From Ranitomeya variabilis (Eukaryota; Chordata; Amphibia; Anura; Dendrobatidae): 64,000 nt of DNA. The translations under genes and the position numbers were made by a program. Below the pieces are notes generated by a model, which had not been told where the DNA came from, did no database searches, and was given only the letters and a program-made list of their open reading frames with translations. Below are positions 32,725 to 44,175 of this stretch, piece after piece (position 1 is the first letter of the stretch; each line of letters starts with the position of its first letter). The stretch is from NCBI RefSeq assembly GCF_051348905.1, contig NC_135236.1:671451389-671515388 (forward strand). Reading direction: 5' to 3'.

Positions 32725-33520
32725 GTGTGGCCATTATACAGTATGGAGCATCATGTGTGGCCATTATACAGTATGGAGCATCATGTGCGGTCATTATACG
32801 GTATGGAGCATCATTTGGGGCCATTATACAGTATGGATCATGTGTGGCCATTATACAGTATGGAGCATCATGTGTGGCCATTATACAGTATGGAGTATCA
32901 TGTGTGGCCATTATACAGTATGGAGCATCATGTGTGGTCATTATACAGTATGGAACATCATGTGTGGCCATTATACAGTATGGAGCATCATGTGTGGCCA
33001 TTATACAGTATGGAGCATCATGTGCGGCCATTATACAGTATGGAGCATCATGTGTGGCCATTATTACAGTATGGAGCATCATGTGCGGTCATTATACAGT
33101 TTGGAGGATCATGTGCGGTCATTATACAGTATGGAGCATCATGTGCGGTCATTATACAGTATGGAGCATCATGTGCGGTCATTATACAGTTTGGAGGATC
33201 ATGTGCGGTCATTATACAGTATGGAGCATCATGTGCAGTCATTATACAGTATGGAGCATCATGTGCGGTCATTATTACAGTATGGAGCATCATGTGTGGC
33301 CATTATACAGTATGGAGCATCATGTGTGGCCATTATACAGTATGGAGCATCATGTGTGGCCATTATTACAGTATGGAGCATCATGTGTGGCCATTATACA
33401 GTATGGAGCATCATGTGCGGTCATTATACAGTATGGAACATCATGTGCGGTCATTATACAGTATGGAGCATCATGTGCAGTCATTATACAGTATGGAGCA
33501 TCATGTGGGGCTCATTATTC
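32725..33520. repeat. 30-bp minisatellite, right part (about 26 units)
   Basis: Continuation of the array at 26028-26275. Units alternate TGTGTGGCC and TGTGCGGTC variants, with some 31-bp units (ATTATTACAG), and decay after 33500. Open frames of about 290 codons are artefacts. Confidence 0.95.
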
Positions 33521-33829
33521 TGTATGGAGCACTGTGGTACGCAGAATACTGTATGGAGGACTATGTGGTGCCCATAATACTGTATGGAGGGCTATACTGT
33601 CTGATTTATGACCTATTGTAGAATGTACAATAGTTATCACTCATGTAATGTTTGGGGGGGACTGTATATGAGATGGGAGCCCTATAGGGGCTGTGCTGTA
33701 TATGTGTTTGGGGGGGGCGCCGTTTTGAAGTTCGCCTCAGGCAGCAGTGTGGCTAGGTTCATCCCTGCTGTACCAGTATACTTTTGCTCAAATATGTGAA
33801 ATAAATCAGTACCACTGACAATCCCCCAT
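33521..33829. other. Non-coding flank of the minisatellite
   Basis: Degenerate GTATGGAG remnants fade into G-rich unique sequence. No gene seen. Confidence 0.5.
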
Positions 33830-36140
33830 AACATACTTGCAAAAGCAGAAATAGGGGGTGCATAATATAATATGGAACAATCTCACCGGTGATAAAGATG
33901 CCACATAAGGGATGCACCCTGCTGTTCAGTTAGTCAGAGATCCAACGAATCGATACATAGCTCCATAGACCATTCCTATTCAGGACCACCTCCCTACGCG
34001 TTTCATCCCAAAAAGGGGCAATCATCAGGGGATAGGACAGTCACGTAGTGGTCTTGATGATGAAATGCTCAGCCATCATTAGCATTCACACAGAGCCTAT
34101 CATGGGTGGATTCTAAAATGGCGTCCCTTAAATATCAGTAACAATGCCCTCCCACCAGTTACCTGCTGATCCATCACCTATCAAATTTCGGCGTCCAGCA
34201 GGTGTCAGTTAATTAGACCCATCCCAATAGTGGCCAGAAGGATTTAATATACAAAGCACAACACAGCAGGCTAAACATACACCCACTTCCGGGCCTTACC
34301 TCACACATAGAGGTGTGTCACAGAAACACACCGTGACACTTCTTGGAACGCAAGCTCTTAGAGAGCAGGCGCCGGGAGTGTGATCACTTCCGGTTACGCC
34401 ATATCCGGTCCCCGGAACGCAGAGCGGTGAGCCGTACATTAGCGCCTATGTCACATAGCTTTCATATTGTACTACTGCGCATGCGTACACAGCGCCGCAG
34501 CAAGACAGGACAATGGGCATCACAGCTAAGACAACCCACGCCTCCATCCACACAGCACCTCTGCGCACATAGCCACCCCAGTATAGGGTTAATGTTATGG
34601 CACCATGTCACATAATAAATATAGCCTTCCACCTGTTTATTCGCATCTATCCAGGCTTAATAAATCTATAGAGTGTCCAAATATAACACTTGTCCCTGTA
34701 GAAATGTATGCTCACACTATGGGTGATCTAATTACTGAACTATTTCTGAGCGGCGTTGTGTCAAATGGACCGAGCACAGTGGTCCCCTCAAAGACTGGAC
34801 CCCGGAGCCTGAGATTACAACGGCTGATACATTCACACGCTGTCGATTTGGGAGCAGTTCGGCTGGCTCCCCATTTACCACACGAACAGATTAATAAAAA
34901 CTCCAGGGGAGAGAGGAGGGTAAAGTGAACAATTTATGATGACTTTTTTTTTTTATATTTATGCTTTTATAAGGCACCCTGGCACCAGCCTCCACAGGAA
35001 TTATCCACTGCCATTAAATGAAAATGAGCAAGGAAAGTTAGAAAACATAGAAGAAGTAGGTGCAAAAAACTCTAAGGGCACCCTCACACTGTTACCTATG
35101 CGCAATACACCCTACCTAACAGCGGAGGTTGGCACCCTAGACCTGCGCAGTGCCGCCCCCACCCTCACTAGGATGCCCTAAACAGATCCTCAATCTTTAG
35201 AGAAAAGAGGTAAAGGAAAGTTGTTCATTAAGTCCTGCTGGATAGATGGAACCCATTTTATATATCCATCTAGTCTCATGCAGAAGAATCAACTTCTCCC
35301 AGTCTCCACCTCTGAAGGTTCAGTAACTTTCTCAATGCCCGTGAACTTAACAGCCATCAAATCGCCTCCATGGGCGGCAGAGTTCATATGTCTTGCTAAG
35401 GGGATGTCTCTTTTTTTCACTATGTCTCTAAGATGTTCTCCAACCCTCCTTCTAACTTCTCTGATTGTCTTACTGACATAAATAAGGTTACAATTACTAA
35501 TTGCTCTATAAATGATGCCCGCACTTTTACAGTTAATAAAAGATCTAATCTCAAATCTCTCAAGATTGTTCGTTGAAAAGAAAACTTTGCTCACTTCAGT
35601 GTTTGTACAGGCCACGCAGCCACTGCACCTATAGCAACCAACCAAGTTGGAGGTCAACCAGGATTTCTGTAATGGCTCAGAGAAATGGCTGCGTACCAAC
35701 CTCTCTTTGATGGATCTCCCTCTCTCAAATGTAATTTGAGGTGATGGTGGTAATAATGTCCCAATGTCCTGATCCATTTTCAGGATCGACCAGCGTTTAT
35801 TTAAAATTTGCCTCAAGTCTTTTGCAGCATTATTAAATGTGGTTATGAAGCGTAGGCCCGAGTACGTATCTTTTTTGGCCGGAACAGGTGTTAATAATTC
35901 AGATCTCTCTTCTTTCTTAACCTCATTAAAGGCCGGTTTCAGGACCTGATTGGGGTATCCCCTCTCCCAAAAACGACTCCGAAGGTCATGTGCTTGTCTC
36001 ACAAAGTTATTGTTATCCGAACAGTTTCTACGTATTCTCATGTACTGTCCTTTAGGGATAGCCTTCTTCAACGCCACAGGATGTCCACTCTCCCATCTAA
36101 GAAGGGAGTTTGTGGCAGTGGATTTCCTGTGGACACTGGT
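33830..36140 (-). mobile_element. Penelope-like element, minus-strand fragment with 3' region
   Basis: The minus strand from about 36140 to 35289 encodes the end of a Penelope-type reverse transcriptase (STATNSLLRWESGHP, LRSRFWERGYP) followed by a GIY-YIG endonuclease domain (GIIYRAISNCNLIYVSKT). The rest, to about 33830, is its non-coding 3' region with a hammerhead-like core at 33991-34033. The segment 34938-36140 is the reverse complement of about 36945-38145, so the two fragments form an inverted pair, an arrangement known for Penelope-like elements. It is a partial, non-working copy. Confidence 0.8.
33991..34033 (-). ncRNA. Hammerhead-ribozyme-like core in Penelope 3' region
   Basis: The minus strand reads CUGAUGA, then a stem-loop UUGCCCCUUUUUGGGAU, then GAAA, CGCGUA and GGGA. 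This order (CUGAUGA, stem II, GAAA, short GC stem III, NUH cleavage triplet GUA, closing stem I with UCCC) is the hammerhead core. Stem II has only three firm pairs, so activity is uncertain. Hammerheads are known in Penelope-like elements. Confidence 0.55.
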
Positions 36141-36179
36141 GCCTAGCACTGGTGCCTTGGTGTACTGAGGTAAGTCACT

Positions 36180-38150
36180 GCCCATGGTCTAACTCAGGGT
36201 GTCATTGATCTAGCCGAAGCACATTTCATTGTGGCAAAGTTTCCCATCACACCCACATTTCACTGCCTTCAAAGTCCACAAAGGTGTGTCCCCATTGAAG
36301 GGCAGACCTATTTTATGTGGAGTGGGAAGCCTGACAAAAAATGTGGGTGTTTATTTGGATAAGATCCTCAAACCCTTTGTATTGGCTTTGAGCTCATAGA
36401 CAAAGGACACCACAGACCTTCTGAGAAAGATTGAGGGCCTGGTGCTGGACCTCTGATACCATCCTTGGCAGTATTGACGTTGATGCCCTCTACTCATCGA
36501 TTCCTCACCAAAAGGGACTAAAGGCGGTTGATTACTATTTTAGGAGTAAGGGGCGTCATCTAAGGAATCATAACAACTTTGTATTAAGGTGCCTGGAATT
36601 TTTATTAACCCACAACTATTTCACCTTTGACGGTAAATGCCTCCACCAGCTCAGGGGCACAGCAATGGGGAGTCTGTGTGCCCCGTCGTATGCTAATTTG
36701 CTCCTGGGCTGGTGGGAGGAGACTGTAGTCTTTGGTGAAAATGGTGTGGCAGACAATGACAAGGCCCTATTGTGGCTCAGATTTATTGATGATGTGTTTG
36801 TTATATGGAGAGGGATGGGAGAGTCCTTTTCTGAGTTTGTTGGCAAATTAAATTCTAATGACCTTGGATTGACTTTTACATTTGAATGGGACCCCTCAAA
36901 ACTCTCCTTCTTGGATGTGATGATTGAGAGGATACACGATGGTACGCTAGGCACCAGTGTCCACAGGAAATCCACTGCCACAAACTCCCTTCTTAGATGG
37001 GAGAGTGGACATCCTGTGGCTTTGAAGAAGGCTATCCCTAAAGGACAGTACATGAGAATACGTAGAAACTGTTCGGATAACAATAACTTTGTGAGACAAG
37101 CACATGACCTTCGGAGTCGTTTTTGGGAGAGGGGATACCGCAATCAGGTCCTGAAACCGGCCTTTAATGAGGTTAAGAAAAAAGAGAGATCTGAATTATT
37201 AACACCTGTTCCGGCCAAAAAAGACACGTACTCGGGCCTACGCTTCATAACCACATTTAATAATGCTGCAAAAGACTTGAGGCAAATTTTAAATAAACGC
37301 TGGTCGATCCTGAAAATGGATCAGGACATTGGGACATTATTACCACCATCACCTCAAATTACATTTGAGAGAGGGAGATCCATCAAAGAGAGGTTGGTAC
37401 GCAGCCATTTCTCTGAGCCATTCAGAAATCCTGGTTGACCTCCAACTTGGTTGGTTGCTATAGGTGCAGTGGCTGCGTGGCCTGTACAAACACTGAAGTG
37501 AGCAAAGTTTTCTTTTCAACGAACAATCTTGAGAGATTTGAGATTAGATCTTTTATTAACTGTAAAAGTGCGGGCATCATTTATAGAGCAATTAGTAATT
37601 GTAACCTTATTTATGTCAGTAAGACAATCAGAGAAGTTAGAAGGAGGGTTGGAGAACATCTTAGAGACATAGTGAAAAAAAGAGACATCTCCTTAGCAAG
37701 ACATATGAACTCTGCCGCCCATGGAGGCGATTTGATGGCTGTTAAGTTCACGGGCATTGAGAAAGTTACTGAACCTTCAGAGGTGGAGACTGGGAGAAGT
37801 TGATTCTTCTGCATGAGACTAGATGGATATATAAAATGGGTTCCGTCTATCCAGCAGGACTTAATGAACAACTTTCCTTTACCTCTTTTCTCTAAAGATT
37901 GAGGATCTGTTTAGGGCATCCTAGTGAGGGTGGGGGCGGCACTGCGCAGGTCTAGGGTGCCAACCTCCGCTGTTAGGTAGGGTGTATTGCGCATAGGTAA
38001 CAGTGTGAGGGTGCCCTTAGAGTTTTTTGCACCTACTTCTTCTATGTTTTCTAACTTTCCTTGCTCATTTTCATTTAATGGCAGTGGATAATTCCTGTGG
38101 AGGCTGGTGCCAGGGTGCCTTATAAAAGCATAAATATAAAAAAAAGTCAT
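36180..38150 (+). mobile_element. Penelope-like element, plus-strand fragment (RT and GIY-YIG)
   Basis: The plus strand encodes a Penelope-type reverse transcriptase. SIDVDALYSSIPH lies near 36465, LRGTAMGSLCAPSYANLLLG near 36650, and the catalytic RFIDDVFVIW near 36780. A GIY-YIG endonuclease region follows (about 37440-37800) with a C-rich CSGCVACTN zinc-like motif ahead of it. It is broken by several changes and is cut off at the right, where unit B of the tmem140 duplication begins. Confidence 0.85.
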
Positions 38151-38518
38151 AAAAAAGACAAAATATTGACCCAATAGTAAGAGCAAAAGTTTGAAAAACG
38201 AATGAAATTCTGACCATTCTCCTATGACAATGTGATCAAAATCACTGATGGAACTCACCGTTTTTCTAGTACCAGATAAATCGCTGATGTCTGAATAAAC
38301 TTTTAGAATTTGTTTCACGCACTTTTTTTGCTGAGTTTTCAAGAACAGAAACTTAAATCAAAACTGGTGTTTTGTGAACTCCTTGTGATTTTGGAGAATT
38401 TGGCACTTTTGAGGAGGATTTGGAGATTAACCACTTAGTTTTTCAAAGAGGCAATACTCAGTCTACAGGTTTTTCCCAGTTAGGAGACGCAAAGAGTAAT
38501 CAAACCCCCAAAATATCA

Positions 38519-38524
38519 TTTATT
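38519..38524 (-). promoter_or_regulatory. Possible polyadenylation signal of tmem140-like gene B
   Basis: AATAAA on the minus strand, in the same relative place as 19971-19976. Confidence 0.35.
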
Positions 38525-39531
38525 GTAAACATAATACCAATAACACAGATTCACATGGCGATCATTATTGGCAAATTCTAAACTTGAGTGCAAATTTGTT
38601 TTCACTTAATACTTTCTAAACTTATTCAGTATATAAAACACAACCTTCCCCAGTAACTACAAGTTCACACAAAAAAAAAGTAGACAATCATCTAAAAAAA
38701 AAACACAGACAAAAAAAAAAATAAATTGCAAAACACTTAAAGGGGTTGTCCAGAGTCTGGGGGAGGCATGATGCTTCGCAGTATGGTGATGGAGTCAAGT
38801 GACTGTATTGTCAACACACCTCCCATCATTTCAACCCCAGTTATGGGACATTTCAAGCCTTACCCTAATGGATAATTTTTGGACACATTTGCCCAAGCCT
38901 AACCACCTTTGAAAGCCGTTGGTAAGTGGTGCAACCATATGACCACATCTGGGACAATTATCGGGCTGCTGCACGGTACAGTTACAGGGGTTGACCCACT
39001 GAACACAAATCATCGCTAGGAACCCCTCCAAGCCTAAAAACAGGACTAAATGAAGGGGTAGTGCCGGACGCTCGGCCACCACTCCATTCTCCTGTTTAGG
39101 ACTGAATGATGTTCAGACAAGGCCCGTAATAGTGAATGGACCCCATTTTCGGGATCGGTAAGGCTCCCCAGTAGTGTACACATACAGGGCAATATATAGT
39201 GTAGTAATTGGGCCCTACATATTGTGCGATATCTGGTGATTCCGATACAAGGAGCCAGGTGGGATGAGGATTACAAATATTCCGCAATTCGAGACACATT
39301 TTGATTTAAAGTCCAATACAAAGTTATAGTAAATCAATGGAGTAGTAAAATACAGTAGAAGGAGGTAGACCCTGACACTACGCAACTCTCCATCCTCCAT
39401 GTTCCTCCCTCGTTCCCCACTCATCCGTGTAGCATGAAGACGTAGTCACCAGTGCAGCTCAAAGTGTCCGGTGAGTATTCCAGTAGTGAAAGTGGTCACC
39501 TCAAACAACAGTTCGCAAAAGGAGAAATCAT

Positions 39532-39665
39532 CATGGACGTCACCAGTTCCCCACTAGGCCACCTAGATGTTGAGGTCATGATGGACGTTACCAGTTCCCC
39601 ACTAGGCCACCAAGACATTGAGATCATGATGGACATCATCAGTTCCCCACTAGGCCACCAAGATT
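39532..39665. repeat. 48-bp tandem repeat overlapping the tmem140 stop codon (three units)
   Basis: Three units, one more than in unit A. The last contains the stop codon of the gene at 39650. Confidence 0.8.
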
Positions 39666-40258
39666 TTGAACTCCTTTGCCTCGTGGTCCTCAGTTTTACA
39701 CTCTGACAACACATGGTTGAGTCTTACGTAACGACTTATGAGGCAAATCTGGAGAGCTGACCCCCCAATGGCCAACAGCAATGCCCAGAAACCAGGAGTC
39801 ATTTGGAAAAAGTCATAGTGATCCCAGTTAAGAAAGAGGTGGATGCTTGTCCCTACGAAAAGTCCTACCAGGCTTAAGACGTTTAGAGTCAGTTCAAAGT
39901 GCCACAGATTGTCATCCTTGAGGCTCAGAGCTATGACCATGCTTAAGAGTCCCATGGGGACGAATACCAGTGAAGAATACGCTAAAATGAGGGACAAGTT
40001 GGCTCCGTAGATGAAGAGTTTTGAGTTCTGCTCCTCCGATTGGGTGATGCAGTGGCAGCCGCCATCGTTATTGGTGTTGTGTAGACACAAGTTGTTAAAG
40101 GTGATCTTTTTGCAGCCATCGATAAGGAAGTTCCCAGCTCCGATGAACAAGGAGTAGGAGAGGAGAACGCAGATTAGGGTCTGCACTACCACGATTGTGT
40201 ATGCCAGATATTGAAGGCTCGGACTCGTCTTCTGCTTCTTGACTATCTTGTCCTCCAT
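39650..40258 (-). CDS. tmem140: TMEM140-like four-pass membrane protein, copy B
   Basis: Frame of 202 residues, same length as copy A with about 23 replacements (roughly 89% identity) and no gaps. All four hydrophobic segments and cysteines 49, 58, 68 and 70 are kept. Replacements gather in the first loop and second membrane segment (residues 53-119 hold 15 of them), while residues 120-166 are identical. The intact frame and uneven changes argue that both copies are under selection. The splice acceptor upstream and the CATGGTGGTGACC minisatellite are conserved. The intron or promoter region carries a foldback insertion not found in copy A. The paralogue symbol is provisional. Confidence 0.75.
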   Translation of the reverse strand: MEDKIVKKQKTSPSLQYLAYTIVVVQTLICVLLSYSLFIGAGNFLIDGCKKITFNNLCLHNTNNDGGCHCITQSEEQNSKLFIYGANLSLILAYSSLVFVPMGLLSMVIALSLKDDNLWHFELTLNVLSLVGLFVGTSIHLFLNWDHYDFFQMTPGFWALLLAIGGSALQICLISRYVRLNHVLSECKTEDHEAKEFKILVA

Positions 40259-40387
40259 CCTCTAAGAAGGTCCAAACCCTGTGGAGAAAACAGAAAATCT
40301 TAAAAACTTTTGGAGTCAATGGGTCCCATATAAAGTCAATATTCTGTATGAACGCAACCTCCGCAAATCCTTGTCCAACCACCCAAC

Positions 40388-40515
40388 CCATGGTGGTGAC
40401 CAGAAGAAGCCATGGTGGTGACCAGAAGAACCCATTGTGGTGACCAGAAGAACCCATGGTGGTGACCAGAAGAACCCATGGTGGTGACCAGAAGAACCCA
40501 TGGTGGTAACCAGAA
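40388..40515. repeat. 21-bp minisatellite in the tmem140 intron (B)
   Basis: About six copies of the CATGGTGGTGACCAGAAGAA unit, one more than in unit A. Confidence 0.9.
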
Positions 40516-40932
40516 GGAATAGGTGGAAAATGAGTAGAGTCTTCATAGATGGAAGACAACCCCTCCCAAGGAGACCCAGGAGCTGCAGCTGTCACCGGTC
40601 AATCAAGTCTTCACTCACTAATTCACAGGTCAACAAAAAAAAATTTTTTTTCTGGTGTCCAAAATATTTTAATGAATTTGGGGTATTTTTGGGGTGCTGA
40701 TTCTGAATATGTCATCAGTTTTGCCAGATTGGCTCAAGTTTTTGACATTTTTGGTATCTTATTTATAGCACTTGTTGGTAAATGCGACGCATCATCTCAT
40801 TAATTTCTTTGGATTAGTACTTGAACTGAGCAGTTCTCAATATAGTTTTGTGTTAATTAGTGTTCTAAAAGTTTGTTCATAGCTTGATTTTTGCACTAAC
40901 TTTATGTTGTTGTCTGTTTTCCAGTGAAAAGC

Positions 40933-41232
40933 ATGAACTCATCAAGAAGAAGTTGTCTTAACGATCCAGACTCATTCTGTTACATTTGTGGTGAATACAC
41001 ACTGCCAAAACATAGAAGAAACATAACAGACTTCGTAAAAAAAGTGTATTTTGCCTATTTTGGGGTTATGCTTGGGGACCAAGACAAGTTTTGGGCACCA
41101 CACATAGTGTGCAAAGCATGTATCGAATTATTACGAAAATGGAGCAAAGGACAAAGAAAAAGCTTCAAATTTGGTGTTCCAATGGTGTGGAGAGAGCCAA
41201 AAAATCATCATGATGACTGTTATTTATGGTAA
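40933..41232 (+). CDS. Transposon-borne exon, left arm (CYICG domain), truncated
   Basis: From MNSSRRSCLNDPDSFCYICG to a C-H-DDC region near WREPKNHHDDC; the frame then runs into the arm centre and stops. The pattern CYICG ... IVCKACIE ... GVPMVWREP is a Cys-rich, probably zinc-binding domain that I recall from many uncharacterised animal proteins linked to mobile elements. The function is unknown. It is a partial mirror copy of 41289-41636. Confidence 0.5.
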   Translation: MNSSRRSCLNDPDSFCYICGEYTLPKHRRNITDFVKKVYFAYFGVMLGDQDKFWAPHIVCKACIELLRKWSKGQRKSFKFGVPMVWREPKNHHDDCYLW

Positions 41233-41288
41233 ACACAGGTACAGGCACATCTTCACAATGAGGGACAGGCCTTCTTGCAGATTCCATG

Positions 41289-41636
41289 TTACTCCCATTT
41301 TCGTTTCTTATGCTTATTGAATCCTTGCACTTGCACTGCACAGAAATAACAGTCATCATGATGATTTTTTGGCTCTCTCCACACCATTGGAACACCAAAT
41401 TTGAAGCTTTTTCTTTGTCCTTTGCTCCATTTTCGTAATAATTCGATACATGCTTTGCACACTATGTGTGGTGCCCAAAACTTGTCTTGGTCCCCAAGCA
41501 TAACCCCAAAATAGGCAAAATACACTTTTTTTACGAAGTCTGTTATGTTTCTTCTATGTTTTGGCAGTGTGTATTCACCACAAATGTAACAGAATGAGTC
41601 TGGATCGTTAAGACAACTTCTTCTTGATGAGTTCAT
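41289..41636 (-). CDS. Transposon-borne exon, right arm (CYICG domain), fuller copy
   Basis: Same protein as the left arm but longer, running on to DDCYFCAVQVQGFNKHKKRKWE. Just beyond the stop, in another frame, lies SARRPVPHCEDVPVPVF, which completes the conserved domain, so this copy carries a small frameshift near its end. It has a TTTTCCAG acceptor 12 bases ahead of its ATG. If spliced onto host transcripts it would add a Cys-rich exon; no evidence for that here. Confidence 0.5.
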   Translation of the reverse strand: MNSSRRSCLNDPDSFCYICGEYTLPKHRRNITDFVKKVYFAYFGVMLGDQDKFWAPHIVCKACIELLRKWSKGQRKSFKFGVPMVWREPKNHHDDCYFCAVQVQGFNKHKKRKWE

Positions 41637-42679
41637 GCTTTTCACTGGAAAACAGACAACAACATAAAGTTAGTGCAAAAATCAAGCTATGAACAAACTT
41701 TTAGAACACTAATTAACACAAAACTATATTGAGAACTGCTCAGTTCAAGTACTAATCCAAAGAAATTAATGAGATGATGCGTCGCATTTACCAACAAGTG
41801 CTATAAATAAGATACCAAAAATGTCAAAAACTTGAGCCAATCTGGCAAAACTGATAGCATATTCAGAATCAGCACCCCAAAAATACCCTAAATTCGATGA
41901 AATATCTTTGGCACCAAAAATGCTGTTGACCAGTGTTATAAGGAGAGGATGCTGTTGACCCCATTTCCTTCACGGACCCCTTTTCTCCCAATAGAAGAGG
42001 TGGGACCCACAACTACCAATCATTAATGTCATATTCTGGGGAGATGTCGCTATTGGTTCGGGTTAGAAGACCCCTTTATAGAATGTCACGTTCTGATGAT
42101 ACATTGAAACTGTACACAGCGCCACCTAGAGGACAGAAATACATAAAATGTCCCTGTGTAGTAAATAGGAGACCACTCAGACAGTAAGTATTTGCCCCAA
42201 GGTACAACAAAGACACAGTCACATCTGCCAACGTGCATCACAGCAGAGCAACCACCGGGGGGCAGCAGCACTGTGAATGCAGCTCTGAGGCACCTGATGG
42301 AACTGAGGAGTCGTGGCTCAGGCAGACACAGGACCGGTTACCTGCAGTCCTATGTAAAACTACATGGGCGCATTGTGATGTCAGCAGGAGATGGACGCAG
42401 CGCCGCGGTCTCGTCCTCTCGGGTCCCGGGAAGGTTATTATAGCTTGTTGTGACTCGGCTTCCGAGAAACTGAAACCCACAGTCCGCAGCGACTTACATG
42501 GGGGTTATATGTCATGTGATTTGCACAGGACTGCCTACCTGAGTGCACGAGCTCAGCGATACAAGACCCTTCTATGTCACAGGAGACGCGGCCGGCTGCG
42601 GGGAAGAAAGAGTTAACGTGACCCGGTGAATGACCGGGCAGACTGGAAAAAGACCCCAGAAAATGGATCTGCATGAGGC

Positions 42680-44175
42680 TGGGGCAGACTGCAGGGTGGT
42701 CTCCGGTGTCCCCTCTGTATAGCGCGGTCTCCTGTGGCCCCTCTGTATAGTGCGGCCCCTGTGGCAACTCTCACCTCAGTATAATGCGGTCTCCTGTGGC
42801 CCCCTGTACAGGGTGGTCTCCTGTAGCCCCTCAGTATAGTGCGGTCTCCTGTGGCCCCTGACTCCTCTGTATAGTGCGGTCCCCTGTGGCAACTCTCACC
42901 TCAGTATAATGCGGTCTCCTGTTGCCCCTCTGTATAGTATGGTCTCCTGTGGCCCCTCTCACCTCAGTATAGTGCGGTCCCCTCTGTATAGTGCGGTCCC
43001 CTCTGTATAGTGCGGTCTGCTGTGGCCCCTCTCACCTCAGTATAGTGCGGTCCCCTCTGTATAGTGCGGTCCCCTCTGTATAGTGCGGTCCCCTCTGTAT
43101 AGGGTGGTCTCCTGTGGCTCCTCTGTACACGGTGGTCTCCTGTGGCCCCTCTGTACAGGGTGGTCTCCTGTGGCCCCTCTGTACAGGGTGGTCTCCTGTG
43201 GCCCCTCTGTACAGGGTGGTCTCCTGTGGCCCCTCTGTATAGGGTGGTCTCCTGTGGCCCCTCTGTACAGGGTGGTCTCCTGTGGCCCCTCAGTATAGTG
43301 CGGTCTCCTGTGGCCCCTCAGTATAGCGCGGTCTCCTGTGGCCCCTCTCACCTCTGTATAATGCGGTCTCCTGTGGCCCCTCTCACCTCTGTATAGGGTG
43401 ATCTCCTGTGGCTCCTCTGTACAGGGTGGTCTCCTGTGGCTCCTCTGTACACGGTGGTCTCCTGTGGCCCCTCTGTACAGGGTGGTCTCCTGTGGCCCCT
43501 CTGTATAGGGTGGTCTCCTGTGGCTCCTCTGTACAGGGTGGTCTCCTGTGGCCCCTCTGTACAGGGTGGTCTCCTGTGGCCCCTCTGTACAGGGTGGTCT
43601 CCTGTGGCTCCTCTGTACAGGGTGGTCTCCTGTGGCTCCTCTGTACACGGTGGTCTCCTGTGGCCCCTCTGTACAGGGTGGTCTCCTGTGGCCCCTCTGT
43701 ATAGGGTGGTCTCCTGTGGCTCCTCTGTACAGGGTGGTCTCCTGTGGCCCCTCTGTATAGGGTGATCTCCTGTGGCTCCTCTGTACAGGGTGGTCTCCTG
43801 TGGCTCCTCTGTACACGGTGGTCTCCTGTGGCCCCTCTGTACAGGGTGGTCTCCTGTGGCCCCTCTGTATAGGGTGGTCTCCTGTGGCCCCTCTGTACAG
43901 GGTGGTCTCCTGTGGCCCCTCTGTACAGGGTGGTCTCCTGTGGCCCCTCTGTATAGGGTGGTCTCCTGTGGCCCCTCTGTACAGGGTGGTCTCCTGTGGC
44001 CCCTCAGTATAGTGCGGTCTCCTGTGGCCCCTCAGTATAGCGCGGTCTCCTGTGGCCCCTCTCACCTCTATATAATGCGGTCTCCTGTGGCCCCTCTCAC
44101 CTCTGTACAGGGTGGTCTCCTGTGGCTCCTCTGTACAGGGTGGTCTCCTGTGGCCCCTCTGTACAGGGTGGTCCC
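42680..44175. repeat. 28-bp minisatellite (B), about 50 units
   Basis: Same unit as 22690-23315 but more than twice as long, with the CCTCTGTACAGGGTGGTCTC variant dominant. Blocks of several units recur (for example 43430-43560 and 43640-43700). Confidence 0.92.

Larger units (their letters stand above)
40624..41935. mobile_element. 1.3-kb foldback DNA element with CACTG-type ends
   Basis: Starts CACAGGTCAACA and ends TGTTGACCAGTG, with arms of about 600 bp mirrored around 41235-41285. TT lies on both sides (40622-40623 and 41936-41937) and the empty site is seen in unit A near 21970. CACTG-like ends with a 2-bp target suggest the EnSpm/CACTA group. Each arm carries the same exon-like frame headed by a splice acceptor (TGTCTGTTTTCCAG). 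Confidence 0.8.

Noticed and set aside
32725-33621. Three overlapping frames of 274-298 codons with MEHHVWPLYS or CGHYTVWSI
   Set aside because: Frames of the 30-bp array; no gene.
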